Below are positions 27,553 through 36,377 of a stretch of 64,000 bases of DNA, in pieces (position 1 is the stretch's first letter; every line of letters begins with the position of its first letter). A model generated the notes under the pieces. That model did not search any database. It saw only the letters and a list, made by a program, of their open reading frames with translations, and had not been told where the DNA came from. Origin of the DNA: Caballeronia choica (GTDB lineage Bacteria; Pseudomonadota; Gammaproteobacteria; Burkholderiales; Burkholderiaceae); the NCBI RefSeq assembly GCF_001544535.1, contig NZ_FCON02000008.1, forward strand, positions 1-64,000. Reading direction: 5' to 3'. The position numbers were made by a program, and so were the translations under genes.

Positions 27553-29493
27553 TCAGGCCCGCGCCGTATCTGGCTGAGGATCTGACTCGCTGAGCGGCTG
27601 AGGATCTGACTCACTGAGCGGCTGACCGAGCGCATCGTCGCTCGCAAGCGGCTCCGCCGCTCGCTGCTGCTGCAGCGCCCACATCTGCGAGAAGAGACCG
27701 CCCGCGCGCAGCAGTTCCGCATGCGTGCCGCGCTCGACGATGCGCCCGCGATCCATCACGATGATCTGCTCCGCATGCACGACCGTCGACAGCCGGTGCG
27801 CGATGATCAGCGTCGTGCGTTCGCGGGCGATCGAATCGAGTTCGTGCTGGATCGCGCGCTCGGATTTCGAATCGAGCGCGGACGTGGCTTCGTCGAAGAT
27901 CAAAAGCGGCGGGTTCTTGAGCAGCGTCCGCGCGATCGCCACGCGCTGCTTCTCGCCGCCCGACAGCTTCAATCCCCGCTCGCCGACCGGCGTCTCGTAG
28001 CCTGCCGGCAAGCCTTCGATGAAATCGTGGATATGCGCCGCCCGCGCCGCCGCGATCACTTCATCGCGCGTCGCCGACGGCCGGCCGTATGCAATGTTGT
28101 AGTAGATCGAATCGTTGAAGAGCACCGTGTCCTGCGGCACGATGCCGATCGCCGTGCGCAGCGAATCCTGCGTGACGTCGCGGATATCCTGGCCGTCGAT
28201 CAGAATGCGTCCGCCGTGCGCGCGGTCGAGGTCGTAGAAGCGGAACAAGAGCCGCCCGAGCGTCGACTTGCCCGAACCGCTATGGCCGACGACAGCCGTC
28301 GTCGTACCGGCGGGAATCGTGAAATCGACGCCGTGAAGAATCGGCCGCGCGGCCTCGTAGGCAAAGCTGACGCTATCGAAGCGCACCGCGGCGCCGCGCA
28401 CCGCAAGTGGCGGCGCATTCGGCACGTCCGGCACTTCGCGGCCCGCACCGAGCAGCGTGAACATGCGGTCCATGTCGGTGAGGCTCTGCTTCAGTTCGCG
28501 ATACACCACGCCCAGAAAATTCAGCGGTATATAGAGCTGCAGCATGAACGTGTTGATCAGCACGAGATCGCCGAGCGTGAGATGCCCGGCCATCACGCCC
28601 TGCGTCGCGCGCCAGAGAATGAACACGAGCCCCGTGCCGATGATCGCCTGCTGCCCGAAGTTCAGCATCGAAAGCGAGCGCTGCGACTTGATCGCCGCCG
28701 TCCGGTAGCGCTTCAGGTTCTCGTCGTAGCGCTCGGCCTCCCACTGCTCGTTGCCGAAGTACTTGACCGTCTCGTAGTTCAGCAGCGAATCGATCGCGCG
28801 CGAGTTCGCCTTCGAATCGAGGTCGTTCATCGTGCGCCGGAAATGCGTGCGCCACTCAGTCACCTTCACCGTGAAAACGATATACGTGACGAGCGCGATC
28901 AGCGTGACGATCGCGTAGTACGCCTCGTACTTCGCCACGAAGAAGCCGAGCACGAGGCCGACTTCGACGAGCGTCGGCAGGATGCTGTACAGCGAGTACG
29001 ACACCAGTTGCTGGATGCCGCGCGTGCCGCGTTCGATATCGCGCGACATGCCGCCCGTCTGCCGCTCGAGGTGAAAGCGCAGCGACAGCGAATGCAGATG
29101 ACGGAACACCTGGAGCGCGAGCGTGCGCACCGCGCTCTCGGTGACCTTCGCAAAGAGAATCTCGCGCAGTTCGGTGAAGAGCGACGTGGAAAGCCGCACC
29201 ACCGCATACGCCACCACGAGCAGGCCGATGCCGCCGATCAGCACGATGGCGGGCGAATCGTGCGCACGTCCGAGCGCGGTCAGGTGCTGCACGGAAGCGA
29301 GGCCGTCGACGATCTTCTTCATCACGATCGGCACGCCCAGATTGGCGACCTTCGCGCCGATCAGGCAGACGAGCGCGAACGCGACGCGCCACTTGTAGGT
29401 GGCCAGATAGGGCAGCAGCGAGCGGATCGTCTGCCAGTCGTTGCGCGGTCCTTTGGTGACGGGAGCCGGTTCGGCGTTTGGATAGCGGCGCAT
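27553..29493 (-). CDS. Atm1/HMT1-type ABC transporter, fused permease and ATPase
   Basis: 646-residue half-transporter resembling Atm1-type exporters of glutathione-linked or metal-related compounds. The membrane domain spans about residues 25-310. The ATPase has Walker [22 protein letters not shown], signature LSGGEKQRVAIARTL and Walker B LLIFDEATSALD. The extreme C-terminus contains an 8-residue unit PLSESDPQ twice, from a 24-bp DNA duplication. The start MRRYPNAEPAP at 29493 is chosen because the frame to 29631 overlaps the divergent promoter region. The substrate cannot be told. Confidence 0.9.
   Translation of the reverse strand: MRRYPNAEPAPVTKGPRNDWQTIRSLLPYLATYKWRVAFALVCLIGAKVANLGVPIVMKKIVDGLASVQHLTALGRAHDSPAIVLIGGIGLLVVAYAVVRLSTSLFTELREILFAKVTESAVRTLALQVFRHLHSLSLRFHLERQTGGMSRDIERGTRGIQQLVSYSLYSILPTLVEVGLVLGFFVAKYEAYYAIVTLIALVTYIVFTVKVTEWRTHFRRTMNDLDSKANSRAIDSLLNYETVKYFGNEQWEAERYDENLKRYRTAAIKSQRSLSMLNFGQQAIIGTGLVFILWRATQGVMAGHLTLGDLVLINTFMLQLYIPLNFLGVVYRELKQSLTDMDRMFTLLGAGREVPDVPNAPPLAVRGAAVRFDSVSFAYEAARPILHGVDFTIPAGTTTAVVGHSGSGKSTLGRLLFRFYDLDRAHGGRILIDGQDIRDVTQDSLRTAIGIVPQDTVLFNDSIYYNIAYGRPSATRDEVIAAARAAHIHDFIEGLPAGYETPVGERGLKLSGGEKQRVAIARTLLKNPPLLIFDEATSALDSKSERAIQHELDSIARERTTLIIAHRLSTVVHAEQIIVMDRGRIVERGTHAELLRAGGLFSQMWALQQQRAAEPLASDDALGQPLSESDPQPLSESDPQPDTARA
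27574..27621. repeat. 24-bp tandem duplication in the ABC transporter gene
   Basis: Two adjacent 24-base copies (27574-27597 and 27598-27621) starting CTGAGGATCTGACTC and differing at one position. They encode PLSESDPQ twice near the C-terminus and keep the reading frame. Confidence 0.9.
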
Positions 29494-29600
29494 GAATTCG
29501 AGGTCTGCATCGGCGCGTGGCACGCGGCCAGAGGCCGGGCGCCGAGCACCACGCGTGGTATCGCGGGGGCGGGAGCACGTCGAAAATGCGTGCTTTCCCG

Positions 29601-29606
29601 TACAAT
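29601..29606 (+). promoter_or_regulatory. Putative -10 box upstream of the thioesterase gene
   Basis: TACAAT within the divergent 251-base region. Its use would give a leader of about 130 bases. The -35 is weak. Confidence 0.3.
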
Positions 29607-29744
29607 TCGATGACCCGGGCGGCTTGTGCATTCAAACCAGCGAACCGTCTTCCGCTCGCGGACCATCGTCGTGCATTCATTGTCGCAGATGGCAAGACAC
29701 CCCGCTCAGGCGCCCTTCCAGGCGCCCCTTACTGGAACCGATCG

Positions 29745-30140
29745 ATGACCGACTCCCCGCAACTTCCCGACAAGCCGGTCGCGCTGCGCGTGATTCCGCA
29801 GCCCGCCGATTCGAACGTCCACGGCGACGTGTTCGGCGGCTGGATCATGGCGCAGGTCGATATCGCCGGCTCGATCCCGGCAAGCCGGCGCGCGAACGGG
29901 CGCGTCGCGACCATCTCCGTGAACTCGTTCATCTTCAAGCAGCCCGTGTTCGTCGGCGACCTGCTGAGTTTCTATGCGGAAGTCGTGAAGACGGGCAACA
30001 CATCGGTCACGGTGTCGGTCGAGGTCTATGCGCAGCGCATGCGCCTGAACGGCGAAGTGGTGAAGGTGACGGAAGCAACACTCACCTACGTCGCCACCGA
30101 TCGCGACCGTCGGCCGCGCGCGCTGCCGTCACTTGACTGA
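29745..30140 (+). CDS. Acyl-CoA thioesterase, hotdog fold (YciA/BFIT type)
   Basis: 131-residue single-hotdog acyl-CoA thioesterase. The catalytic segment NVHGDVFGGWIMAQVDIAG contains the conserved Asp and the HGxxFGG-type turn seen in YciA, and VSVEVYAQRMRLNGEVVKVTEATLTYVA is the family C-terminal strand pair. The ATG at 29745 (MTDSPQLPDKP) gives the family length. Divergent from the ABC transporter gene. The chain-length preference is unknown. Confidence 0.9.
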   Translation: MTDSPQLPDKPVALRVIPQPADSNVHGDVFGGWIMAQVDIAGSIPASRRANGRVATISVNSFIFKQPVFVGDLLSFYAEVVKTGNTSVTVSVEVYAQRMRLNGEVVKVTEATLTYVATDRDRRPRALPSLD

Positions 30141-30227
30141 GCCTTCGCGGCGGCTTAGGGCTTCAGCGACCCGCCGGAGTCAGCGCATCGAGTTGAAGAG
30201 CGCGTGAAGCGCTTACTTGCCTGAAGC

Positions 30228-30250
30228 CTTGCGGCAGCGATTGCCGCAAG
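30228..30250. other. Hairpin between two converging genes
   Basis: Perfect 9-bp stem CTTGCGGCA / TGCCGCAAG with a 5-base loop, between the thioesterase gene and the nitrate-reductase-associated gene. It has no T run, so termination is only a possibility. Confidence 0.4.
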
Positions 30251-30258
30251 CGGCCCGC

Positions 30259-30738
30259 TCAATCAGCAAGGCCGAATTCGCGCATCGCGGGCAGGAAATC
30301 GTGATTCAGTTCGCCCGTGCGGCGCGCGAGTTTCGCGAGCGCATAGCGTTGAAACGGATCGAGTTCCGCCCAGCGCGACAGGCTCGGCGAACTCACGCCA
30401 GCAAGACTACTTTGCCGGATGACCGTTTCAGGAACGGCATCGGCGTGCGCCCAGACCGGATCGGCGTCGGGCGCGAACTTCTCCGGTTCGACCTTCGCAT
30501 GGGTCCGCAGCATCTCGTCGACCGCGCGATCGAAGTTCGGCTCGATCTCGCGGTCGGCCTCGACGGGAAAGCGCGCAAGCAGCACGCGGTCGTCGTAAGG
30601 CAGCATCTGCCATTGATCGAGCGTTATCCGCAGACCAAAGCGATCGAGGTTGTAGCGCACGACGAGCGGAATGAAGCGCAGGTTCTCGGACGACTCGACT
30701 TCGAATTTGAACAGACGCGCGGCGTCGTAAAGTCCCAT
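30259..30738 (-). CDS. Nitrate reductase-associated protein family
   Basis: 159-residue protein resembling the nitrate-reductase-associated family (FKFEVESSENLRFIPLVVRYNLDRFGLRIT is the diagnostic start, then FPVEADREIEPNFD). Its molecular role is unknown. It is divergent from fdhD, a factor for molybdoenzymes, which supports a link to molybdenum enzyme biogenesis. The start at 30738 has GAGG 8 bases upstream. In-frame ATGs at 30771 and 30777 are alternatives, and a minus-strand TACAAT (30795-30800) excludes the one at 30846. Confidence 0.75.
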   Translation of the reverse strand: MGLYDAARLFKFEVESSENLRFIPLVVRYNLDRFGLRITLDQWQMLPYDDRVLLARFPVEADREIEPNFDRAVDEMLRTHAKVEPEKFAPDADPVWAHADAVPETVIRQSSLAGVSSPSLSRWAELDPFQRYALAKLARRTGELNHDFLPAMREFGLAD

Positions 30739-30794
30739 GGCGGTTGCCTCGTTGGCGTTGATGGCGAGCATCGGCATGCATCGCCGGCTTAAGT

Positions 30795-30800
30795 TATTGT
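30795..30800 (-). promoter_or_regulatory. Putative -10 box of the nitrate-reductase-associated gene
   Basis: TACAAT on the minus strand, 57 bases before the chosen start codon. No firm -35. Confidence 0.35.
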
Positions 30801-30833
30801 AGGGCCTCGAACGACCAATATACCTACTGTTGC

Positions 30834-30849
30834 GGCGCATGGGCATGCG
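30834..30849. promoter_or_regulatory. Inverted repeat upstream of fdhD
   Basis: GCGCATG-GG-CATGCGC, perfect 7-bp arms, in the 183-base divergent region and 73 bases before the fdhD start. Could be a regulator site; it matches no site I can name. Confidence 0.35.
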
Positions 30850-30921
30850 CTTTTACACACTGGGCGCAGCAAACGTTATGCCCGTTCTCCCTACCGGGCA
30901 AGGCTCAAGGAACCAGGCAAA

Positions 30922-31761
30922 GTGAACGATCTCGACACGGACGATCAACCCGGCTTCATCGAGCGCCAGGTGCGCCGCCATCGCGCCGGCGACACGGCGA
31001 TCGCGACGGACGACGTCGGCCAGGAATGGCCGGTTGCGCTCGTCTTCAACGGCATCTCGCACGCGGTGATGATGTGCACGCCGCGCGATCTCGAAGCGTT
31101 CGCCGTGGGCTTTTCGATTACGGAAGGCATCGTCGAGCGGGGCAGCGATATCCACGACATCGAGGTTTTCTTTCGCGACGGTGACAGCAACGGCGGCGAC
31201 GCGCTGCCGCATGCGGAAGTGCACTTGCAGGTCGTGCAACAAGCGTTCGTCGCGCTGAAGGACAAGCGGCGCGCGCTCGCCGGAAGGACCGGCTGCGGCG
31301 TATGCGGCATCGAAAGTATCGAACTGCTCGACCTGCAGCCCGAACGCGTGCCTGACACGGGCTTTCTTGCCCGCCTCGCCAGCGATGCGATCGCACGCGC
31401 CGCGCGAGAACTGCCCGCGCATCAGCAGTTGACGAAGCGCACCGGCGGTCTTCACGCGGCCGCGTGGTGCGATGAAAGTGGCGCGGTGCGCTACGCGTTC
31501 GAGGACGTCGGCCGGCATAACGCGCTCGACAAGCTGATCGGTCATCTGATCCTGAAGCGCGAGGACACCACCCAGGGCTTCGTGTTCCTGTCGAGCCGCG
31601 CAAGCTATGAACTCGTGCGCAAGTCGGCGCGCGTCGGCGTGCCGATGGTCGTCACGATTTCCGCGCCGACGTCACTGGCGATCTCGATTGCGAAGCAAGC
31701 GGGCTTGCGGCTCGTGAGCTTCGCGCGCGAAGGCAGCTTCGTCGAATACGACGTGGAGTGA
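30922..31761 (+). CDS. fdhD: Formate dehydrogenase accessory sulfurtransferase FdhD, GTG start
   Basis: 279-residue factor that passes sulfur from IscS to the molybdenum cofactor of formate dehydrogenase. The two essential cysteines are in GRTGCGVCGIESIEL (about residue 120). Other family segments are PRDLEAFAVGFSITEGIV, FEDVGRHNALDKLIG and FLSSRASYELVRKSARVGVP. It starts with GTG at 30922. No formate dehydrogenase genes are in the window, so it acts on an enzyme encoded elsewhere. Confidence 0.94.
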   Translation: MNDLDTDDQPGFIERQVRRHRAGDTAIATDDVGQEWPVALVFNGISHAVMMCTPRDLEAFAVGFSITEGIVERGSDIHDIEVFFRDGDSNGGDALPHAEVHLQVVQQAFVALKDKRRALAGRTGCGVCGIESIELLDLQPERVPDTGFLARLASDAIARAARELPAHQQLTKRTGGLHAAAWCDESGAVRYAFEDVGRHNALDKLIGHLILKREDTTQGFVFLSSRASYELVRKSARVGVPMVVTISAPTSLAISIAKQAGLRLVSFAREGSFVEYDVE

Positions 31762-31773
31762 CGCCTTCGCAGG

Positions 31774-32538
31774 CTACTCGAACCGGCTGAAGTCCGGCTT
31801 GCGCTTCTCGAAGAACGCCTGGAACGCTTCGCGCGCTTCAGGCGCCGTCAGCATCTTGCCGAAGTGGCCCGCTTCCTCGGCGATGCGTTCGGCGATCTCG
31901 CGGGCGTCGGCGCCTTTCATCAGCGATTTGCTCATGCGCAGCGATGAAGCGGGCAGCGCCGCGAGTTTCTTCGCCTGCGCAAGCGCCAATGCATCGACCG
32001 CTTCCGCATCGACGATGCGATTCACGAAGCCCATGTTCATCGCTTCATTCGCGTCGAACGCTTCGCCGAGCAGCAGCTTTTCAGCCGCGCGCTGATAGCC
32101 CGCGATGCGCGGCAGCAACAAGCTAGACGCTGCCTCGGGACACAGCCCGAGTTGCACGAACGGCATCGAGAACTTTGCCGTCGACGCTGCATAGACCAGG
32201 TCGCAATGCAGCAGCATCGTCGTGCCGACCCCGACCGCCGCACCGGCCACCGCCGCGACAAGCGGTTTCGGCGCAGTGCTGATGCGACGCAGGAACTGGA
32301 GCACGGGCGCGTCGCGATCCATGGACGGCGCCTTCATGAAGTCTTCGAGATCGTTGCCCGCGCTGAACGAGCCACCATTGGCGCGAAGCAGCACGACGCG
32401 CACGCTGGCGTCCTTCTCGGCTTCGAAGAACGCATCGGCCATTTCCTGATACATCGCCGCCGTGATCGCGTTTTTCTTGTCGGGCCGGTTGAGCGTGATG
32501 GTCAATACGCCGTCGGCTCGTTCGATGAGAATGTCCAT
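31774..32538 (-). CDS. Enoyl-CoA hydratase/isomerase family protein
   Basis: 254-residue crotonase-fold enzyme. Oxyanion-hole segments are FSAGNDLEDFM (about residue 57) and AVAGAAVGVGTTMLLHCDLVYA (about residue 100). A catalytic acid equivalent to Glu164 of rat hydratase appears in QLGLCPEAASSLLLPR, where the position holds a Glu-Ala pair, so isomerase activity is also possible. It is last of the fad cluster, separated from the thiolase gene by an intrinsic terminator. Confidence 0.88.
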   Translation of the reverse strand: MDILIERADGVLTITLNRPDKKNAITAAMYQEMADAFFEAEKDASVRVVLLRANGGSFSAGNDLEDFMKAPSMDRDAPVLQFLRRISTAPKPLVAAVAGAAVGVGTTMLLHCDLVYAASTAKFSMPFVQLGLCPEAASSLLLPRIAGYQRAAEKLLLGEAFDANEAMNMGFVNRIVDAEAVDALALAQAKKLAALPASSLRMSKSLMKGADAREIAERIAEEAGHFGKMLTAPEAREAFQAFFEKRKPDFSRFE

Positions 32539-32552
32539 CTTGTCTCCAGTGT

Positions 32553-32590
32553 AAAAAAGCGGTTCGCCAGCGCAATGGCTCGCGAACCGC
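32553..32590 (-). terminator. Intrinsic terminator between thiolase and enoyl-CoA hydratase genes
   Basis: Minus-strand stem GCGGTTCGC / GCGAACCGC (32582-32590 with 32559-32567) followed by six T. The last gene of the cluster would be expressed only by read-through or from its own promoter. Confidence 0.8.
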
Positions 32591-32615
32591 CGTTCAAGTC
32601 AACGCTGCCATCCGG

Positions 32616-33815
32616 TTACAGACGCTCGATGATGCCCGCCGCACCCATGCCGGTGCCGACGCACATCGTCACCATGCCGTACTTCAGGTTGCGCCGGCGC
32701 AGGCCGTGCACGACCGTCGATGCGCGGATCGCCCCCGTCGCGCCGAGCGGGTGCCCCAGCGCGATCGCGCCGCCGAGCGGATTGATCTTCGACGGATCGA
32801 GGCCGAGGTCCTGCGTCACCGCCAGCGCCTGGGCGGCGAACGCTTCGTTCAGTTCGATCCAGTCGATGTCGTCCTGCTTCAGGCCCGCTGCCTTCAACGC
32901 GGCCGGAATCGCTTCCTTCGGACCGATGCCCATGATCTCCGGCGGCACGCCTCGCACCGCGAAGCTCACGAAGCGCGCGAGCGGCGTCAGGTTGAACGCC
33001 TTGAGGATCTTCTCCGATACGACAATCAACGCACCCGCGCCGTCCGATGTCTGCGAACTGTTGCCCGCCGTGACCGAGCCTTTCGCCGCGAACACCGGAC
33101 GCAGCTTCGCCAGCCCTTCGATCGTCGTGCCGGCACGCGGGCCTTCGTCGAGACGGATCTCGCGCGAGTTCACGCGCACTTCGCCTGTCGTCAGATCGGG
33201 GAAGCGCTCGTTCAGCGTGAACGCGGCGATTTCGTCGTTGAACTCGCCCGACTGCTGCGCGGCCAAAGCCTTGCGGTGCGACTCGACCGAGAACGCGTCC
33301 TGCGCGTCGCGGCTGATCTTCCAGCGCTCGGCTACCCGCTCGGCGGTCAGGCCCATGCCGTAGGCAATGCCGACGTCTTCGCTGCGATCGAAGATATGCG
33401 GCGACAGCGACGGCTTGTTGCCCATCATCGGCACCATGCTCATCGATTCGCAGCCACCCGCGATCATCACGTCCGATTCGCCGACGCGGATGCGGTCCGC
33501 CGCCATCGCGAGCGCCGTGACGCCCGACGCGCAGAAGCGGTTCACCGTCACGCCGCCGACCGTGTTCGGCAGGCCAGCCAGCAACGCGCCCATGCGCGCG
33601 ACGTTCAAGCCCTGCTCGGCCTCGGGAATCGCGCAGCCGATGATCGCGTCTTCGATCAGGTTCGTGTCCAGTCCCGGCACTTGCGCGACCGCCGACCGGA
33701 TCGCGTGGACGAGCAGTTCGTCCGGGCGCGTGTTCCTGAAGACGCCGCGCGGCGCCTTGCCGATCGGCGTGCGGCTCGCGGCGACGATGTATGCGTCCTG
33801 CAATTGTTTGCTCAT
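32616..33815 (-). CDS. Acetyl-CoA acyltransferase (thiolase)
   Basis: 399-residue thiolase for the last step of beta-oxidation. The nucleophile is in NRFCASGVTALAMAADRI (about residue 90), the catalytic His in ALGHPLGATGAI and the second Cys in MCVGTGMGAAGIIERL at the C-terminus. It follows the FadB-like gene by 24 bases; the pair would form a multienzyme beta-oxidation complex. Confidence 0.93.
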   Translation of the reverse strand: MSKQLQDAYIVAASRTPIGKAPRGVFRNTRPDELLVHAIRSAVAQVPGLDTNLIEDAIIGCAIPEAEQGLNVARMGALLAGLPNTVGGVTVNRFCASGVTALAMAADRIRVGESDVMIAGGCESMSMVPMMGNKPSLSPHIFDRSEDVGIAYGMGLTAERVAERWKISRDAQDAFSVESHRKALAAQQSGEFNDEIAAFTLNERFPDLTTGEVRVNSREIRLDEGPRAGTTIEGLAKLRPVFAAKGSVTAGNSSQTSDGAGALIVVSEKILKAFNLTPLARFVSFAVRGVPPEIMGIGPKEAIPAALKAAGLKQDDIDWIELNEAFAAQALAVTQDLGLDPSKINPLGGAIALGHPLGATGAIRASTVVHGLRRRNLKYGMVTMCVGTGMGAAGIIERL

Positions 33816-33839
33816 GTCCGACTCCTAGTTTCCGCGCGC

Positions 33840-36275
33840 TCAGTTGCGAACCGGCTTGCCGGTCTGCAACATGCCCATGATCCGTTCCTGCGTCTTTTGC
33901 GTGCCCAGCAAGTCGACGAACGCCTGACGTTCGAGCTTCAGCAGCCATTCTTCATCGACCAGGCTGCCCGCTTCGACATCGCCGCCGCACACGGCTTCCG
34001 CGATGCGGCTCGCGATCAGGTAGTCGTGGTCGCTGATGAAGCGGCCGTCGCGCATGTTGACGAGCGACGCCTTGATCGTCGAGATCGCCGAGCGGCCCGC
34101 GACCGGCACCTGCTTGACGCGCAGCGGCGGACGATAGCCCGACGCGCTCAAGGCGCGCGCTTCCTTCTTCGCGATGTCGAGCAGTTCGTGGACGTTGAAC
34201 ACGATCGTGTCCGACGGCTTCAGGTAGCCCATCGCGCGGGCGTCGAGCGCGGATGCCGAGACCTTCGCCATCGCCGCGTTCTCGAACGACTTCTGCACGA
34301 ACTTGAGCAGGTCGCTGGTTGCGTTGACGGCGCTCGCCGCCTCCGCTGCGCGCAGTGCCGCTTCCTTCAGCCCGCCGCCCGCCGGCACGAGGCCGACGCC
34401 CACTTCGACCAAACCGATATAGCTTTCAATATGCGCGACGCGCTTCGCCGAATGCAGCGCGAGTTCGCAGCCGCCGCCGAGCGCGATGCCCGATACCGCC
34501 GACACGACCGGCACGCTCGCATACTTCACGCGCAGCATGCCCTGCTGGAACTTCTTCACGAACGGTTCGATCCCCTTCGCGCCGCCCGTCATGAACGCGG
34601 GCATCGCTTCTTCGAGGTTCGCGCCGGCCGAGAACGCGCCGCCCGGATTGCCGAGCTTGAGCGAGGTCGGCTGCCAGATCACGACGCCCTTGTAATCGTT
34701 CTCGGCCAGTGCGATGGCTTGCGTGAGGCCGTCGATCACCGACGGCCCGATCGTGTTCATCTTGCTCTTGAACGACACGATCACGACGTCGTCCTCGCCC
34801 GCGCGGTCATCGACCCACGCGCGCACGGCGTCGGTTTCGAACAGCGTCCGGCCGTAGGTCCTCGGATCGACGCCCGCCTCGCCGGCGAGCGGCGCGCGGA
34901 ACACCTGCTTCTCGTAGACCGGCAGATCGGAGCGCGGCACGAACTTGCGCGCCTGCGGCGACCACGAGCCTTCGGCCGTATGCACGCCGCCCTTCTCCGC
35001 AACAGGGCCGTCGAACACCCACGCGGGCAGCGGCGCCGTCGAAAGCGCCTTGCCTGCCTCGATGTCTTCCTGCACCCATTTCGCGACTTGCTGCCAGCCA
35101 GCGGCTTGCCAGCCTTCGAACGGACCTTCGTTCCAGCCGAAGCCCCAGCGGATCGCAAAATCGACATCGCGTGCGTTATCGGCAATCGACTCCAGATGCA
35201 CGCCGATGTAATGGAACACGTCGCGGAAAATCGCCCACAGGAACTGCGCCTGGGGATGCTGCGACTCGCGCAGCAGCTTCAGCCGCTCAGGTGCCGGACG
35301 CTTCAGAATCCGGCCGATGAGTTCGTCGGCCTTCGCGCCGCTTTCGACGTACTCGCCCTTCTTCGGGTCGAGCACCTTGATCGCCTTGCCGTCCTTCTTG
35401 TAGAAACCAGCGCCGGTCTTCTGTCCCAGCGCGCCCTGCTTCACCAACCCGGCGAGCACGGCAGGCGTTTCGTAGACCGGGAAGAACGGATCGCCCGCGA
35501 GGTTGTCCTGCATCGTCTTGATGACGTGCGCCATCGTGTCGAGGCCGACGACGTCCGCCGTGCGGAACGTCGCGGACTTCGCCCGGCCGAGGCGCGCGCC
35601 GGTCAGGTCGTCGACTTCGTCGAAACGCAGGCCGAACTTCTGCGCTTCCGCGATCACCGCGAGAATCGAGAAGATGCCGACGCGGTTCGCGATGAAGTTC
35701 GGCGTGTCCTTCGCACGCACGGCGCCCTTGCCGACGACGCTCGTCAGGAACGTTTCCAACTGGTCGACGATTTCCGGACGCGTGGACGCGGTCGGAATCA
35801 GTTCGACCAGATGCATGTAGCGCGGCGGATTGAAGAAGTGCACGCCGCAGAAGCGCGCCTTCAGCTCGTCAGAAAAGCCGTCCGATAACGCCGTGATCGA
35901 CAGCCCCGACGTGTTGGTTGCGAAGATCGCGTGGTCGGCGATATACGGCGACACCTTCTTGTACAGGTCGTGCTTCCAGTCCATCCGTTCGGCGATCGCC
36001 TCGATCACGAGGTCGCAATCCTTCAGCTTTTCGATGTCGTCGTCGTAATTCGCGGGCTCGATGTACTGCGCGTCGTCCTTCACGCCGAACGGCGCCGGCG
36101 ACAGCTTCTTCAAGTTCTCGATCGCCTTCAGCGCGATGCCGTTCTTCGGACCTTCCTTCGCGGGCAGGTCGAACAGCAGGACCGGCACACGGGCGTTGAC
36201 CAGGTGCGCGGCGATCTGCGCGCCCATCACGCCGGCGCCGAGCACAGCCACCTTGGCAATATTCAGGTTGCTCAC
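33840..36275 (-). CDS. 3-hydroxyacyl-CoA dehydrogenase / enoyl-CoA hydratase, FadN-type domain order
   Basis: 811-residue bifunctional beta-oxidation enzyme. The NAD-binding dehydrogenase is N-terminal (VAVLGAGVMGAQIAAHLV at residue 8; catalytic His in ARFCGVHFFNPPRYMHLVE). The crotonase domain is C-terminal (FSAGANLEEAMP and SGIALGGGCELALHSAKR, about residues 540-615). This is the reverse of E. coli FadB and like Bacillus FadN. It is co-directional with acyl-CoA dehydrogenase upstream and thiolase downstream. Confidence 0.93.
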   Translation of the reverse strand: MSNLNIAKVAVLGAGVMGAQIAAHLVNARVPVLLFDLPAKEGPKNGIALKAIENLKKLSPAPFGVKDDAQYIEPANYDDDIEKLKDCDLVIEAIAERMDWKHDLYKKVSPYIADHAIFATNTSGLSITALSDGFSDELKARFCGVHFFNPPRYMHLVELIPTASTRPEIVDQLETFLTSVVGKGAVRAKDTPNFIANRVGIFSILAVIAEAQKFGLRFDEVDDLTGARLGRAKSATFRTADVVGLDTMAHVIKTMQDNLAGDPFFPVYETPAVLAGLVKQGALGQKTGAGFYKKDGKAIKVLDPKKGEYVESGAKADELIGRILKRPAPERLKLLRESQHPQAQFLWAIFRDVFHYIGVHLESIADNARDVDFAIRWGFGWNEGPFEGWQAAGWQQVAKWVQEDIEAGKALSTAPLPAWVFDGPVAEKGGVHTAEGSWSPQARKFVPRSDLPVYEKQVFRAPLAGEAGVDPRTYGRTLFETDAVRAWVDDRAGEDDVVIVSFKSKMNTIGPSVIDGLTQAIALAENDYKGVVIWQPTSLKLGNPGGAFSAGANLEEAMPAFMTGGAKGIEPFVKKFQQGMLRVKYASVPVVSAVSGIALGGGCELALHSAKRVAHIESYIGLVEVGVGLVPAGGGLKEAALRAAEAASAVNATSDLLKFVQKSFENAAMAKVSASALDARAMGYLKPSDTIVFNVHELLDIAKKEARALSASGYRPPLRVKQVPVAGRSAISTIKASLVNMRDGRFISDHDYLIASRIAEAVCGGDVEAGSLVDEEWLLKLERQAFVDLLGTQKTQERIMGMLQTGKPVRN

Positions 36276-36332
36276 GTTTTACCTCCGGGAGTGTTGATTC
36301 GATGCGCTTCGTCGGAAGCAGCTTGAGAGGTC

Positions 36333-36364
36333 GGCGCGCCGCCGGTCGCTGGACAGGCGGCGCG
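36333..36364. other. Intercistronic hairpin between acyl-CoA dehydrogenase and FadB-like genes
   Basis: Perfect 10-bp GC-only stem GCGCGCCGCC / GGCGGCGCGC with a 12-base loop in the 102-base gap. No U tract; probably an mRNA processing or stabilising element. Confidence 0.45.
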
Positions 36365-36377
36365 CTCGCGGAAACGC

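Noticed and set aside
32706-35888. 1060-codon open frame on the plus strand
   Set aside because: Antisense to the thiolase and FadB-like genes, both of which show full catalytic motifs; the frame has Arg/His-rich low-information content.
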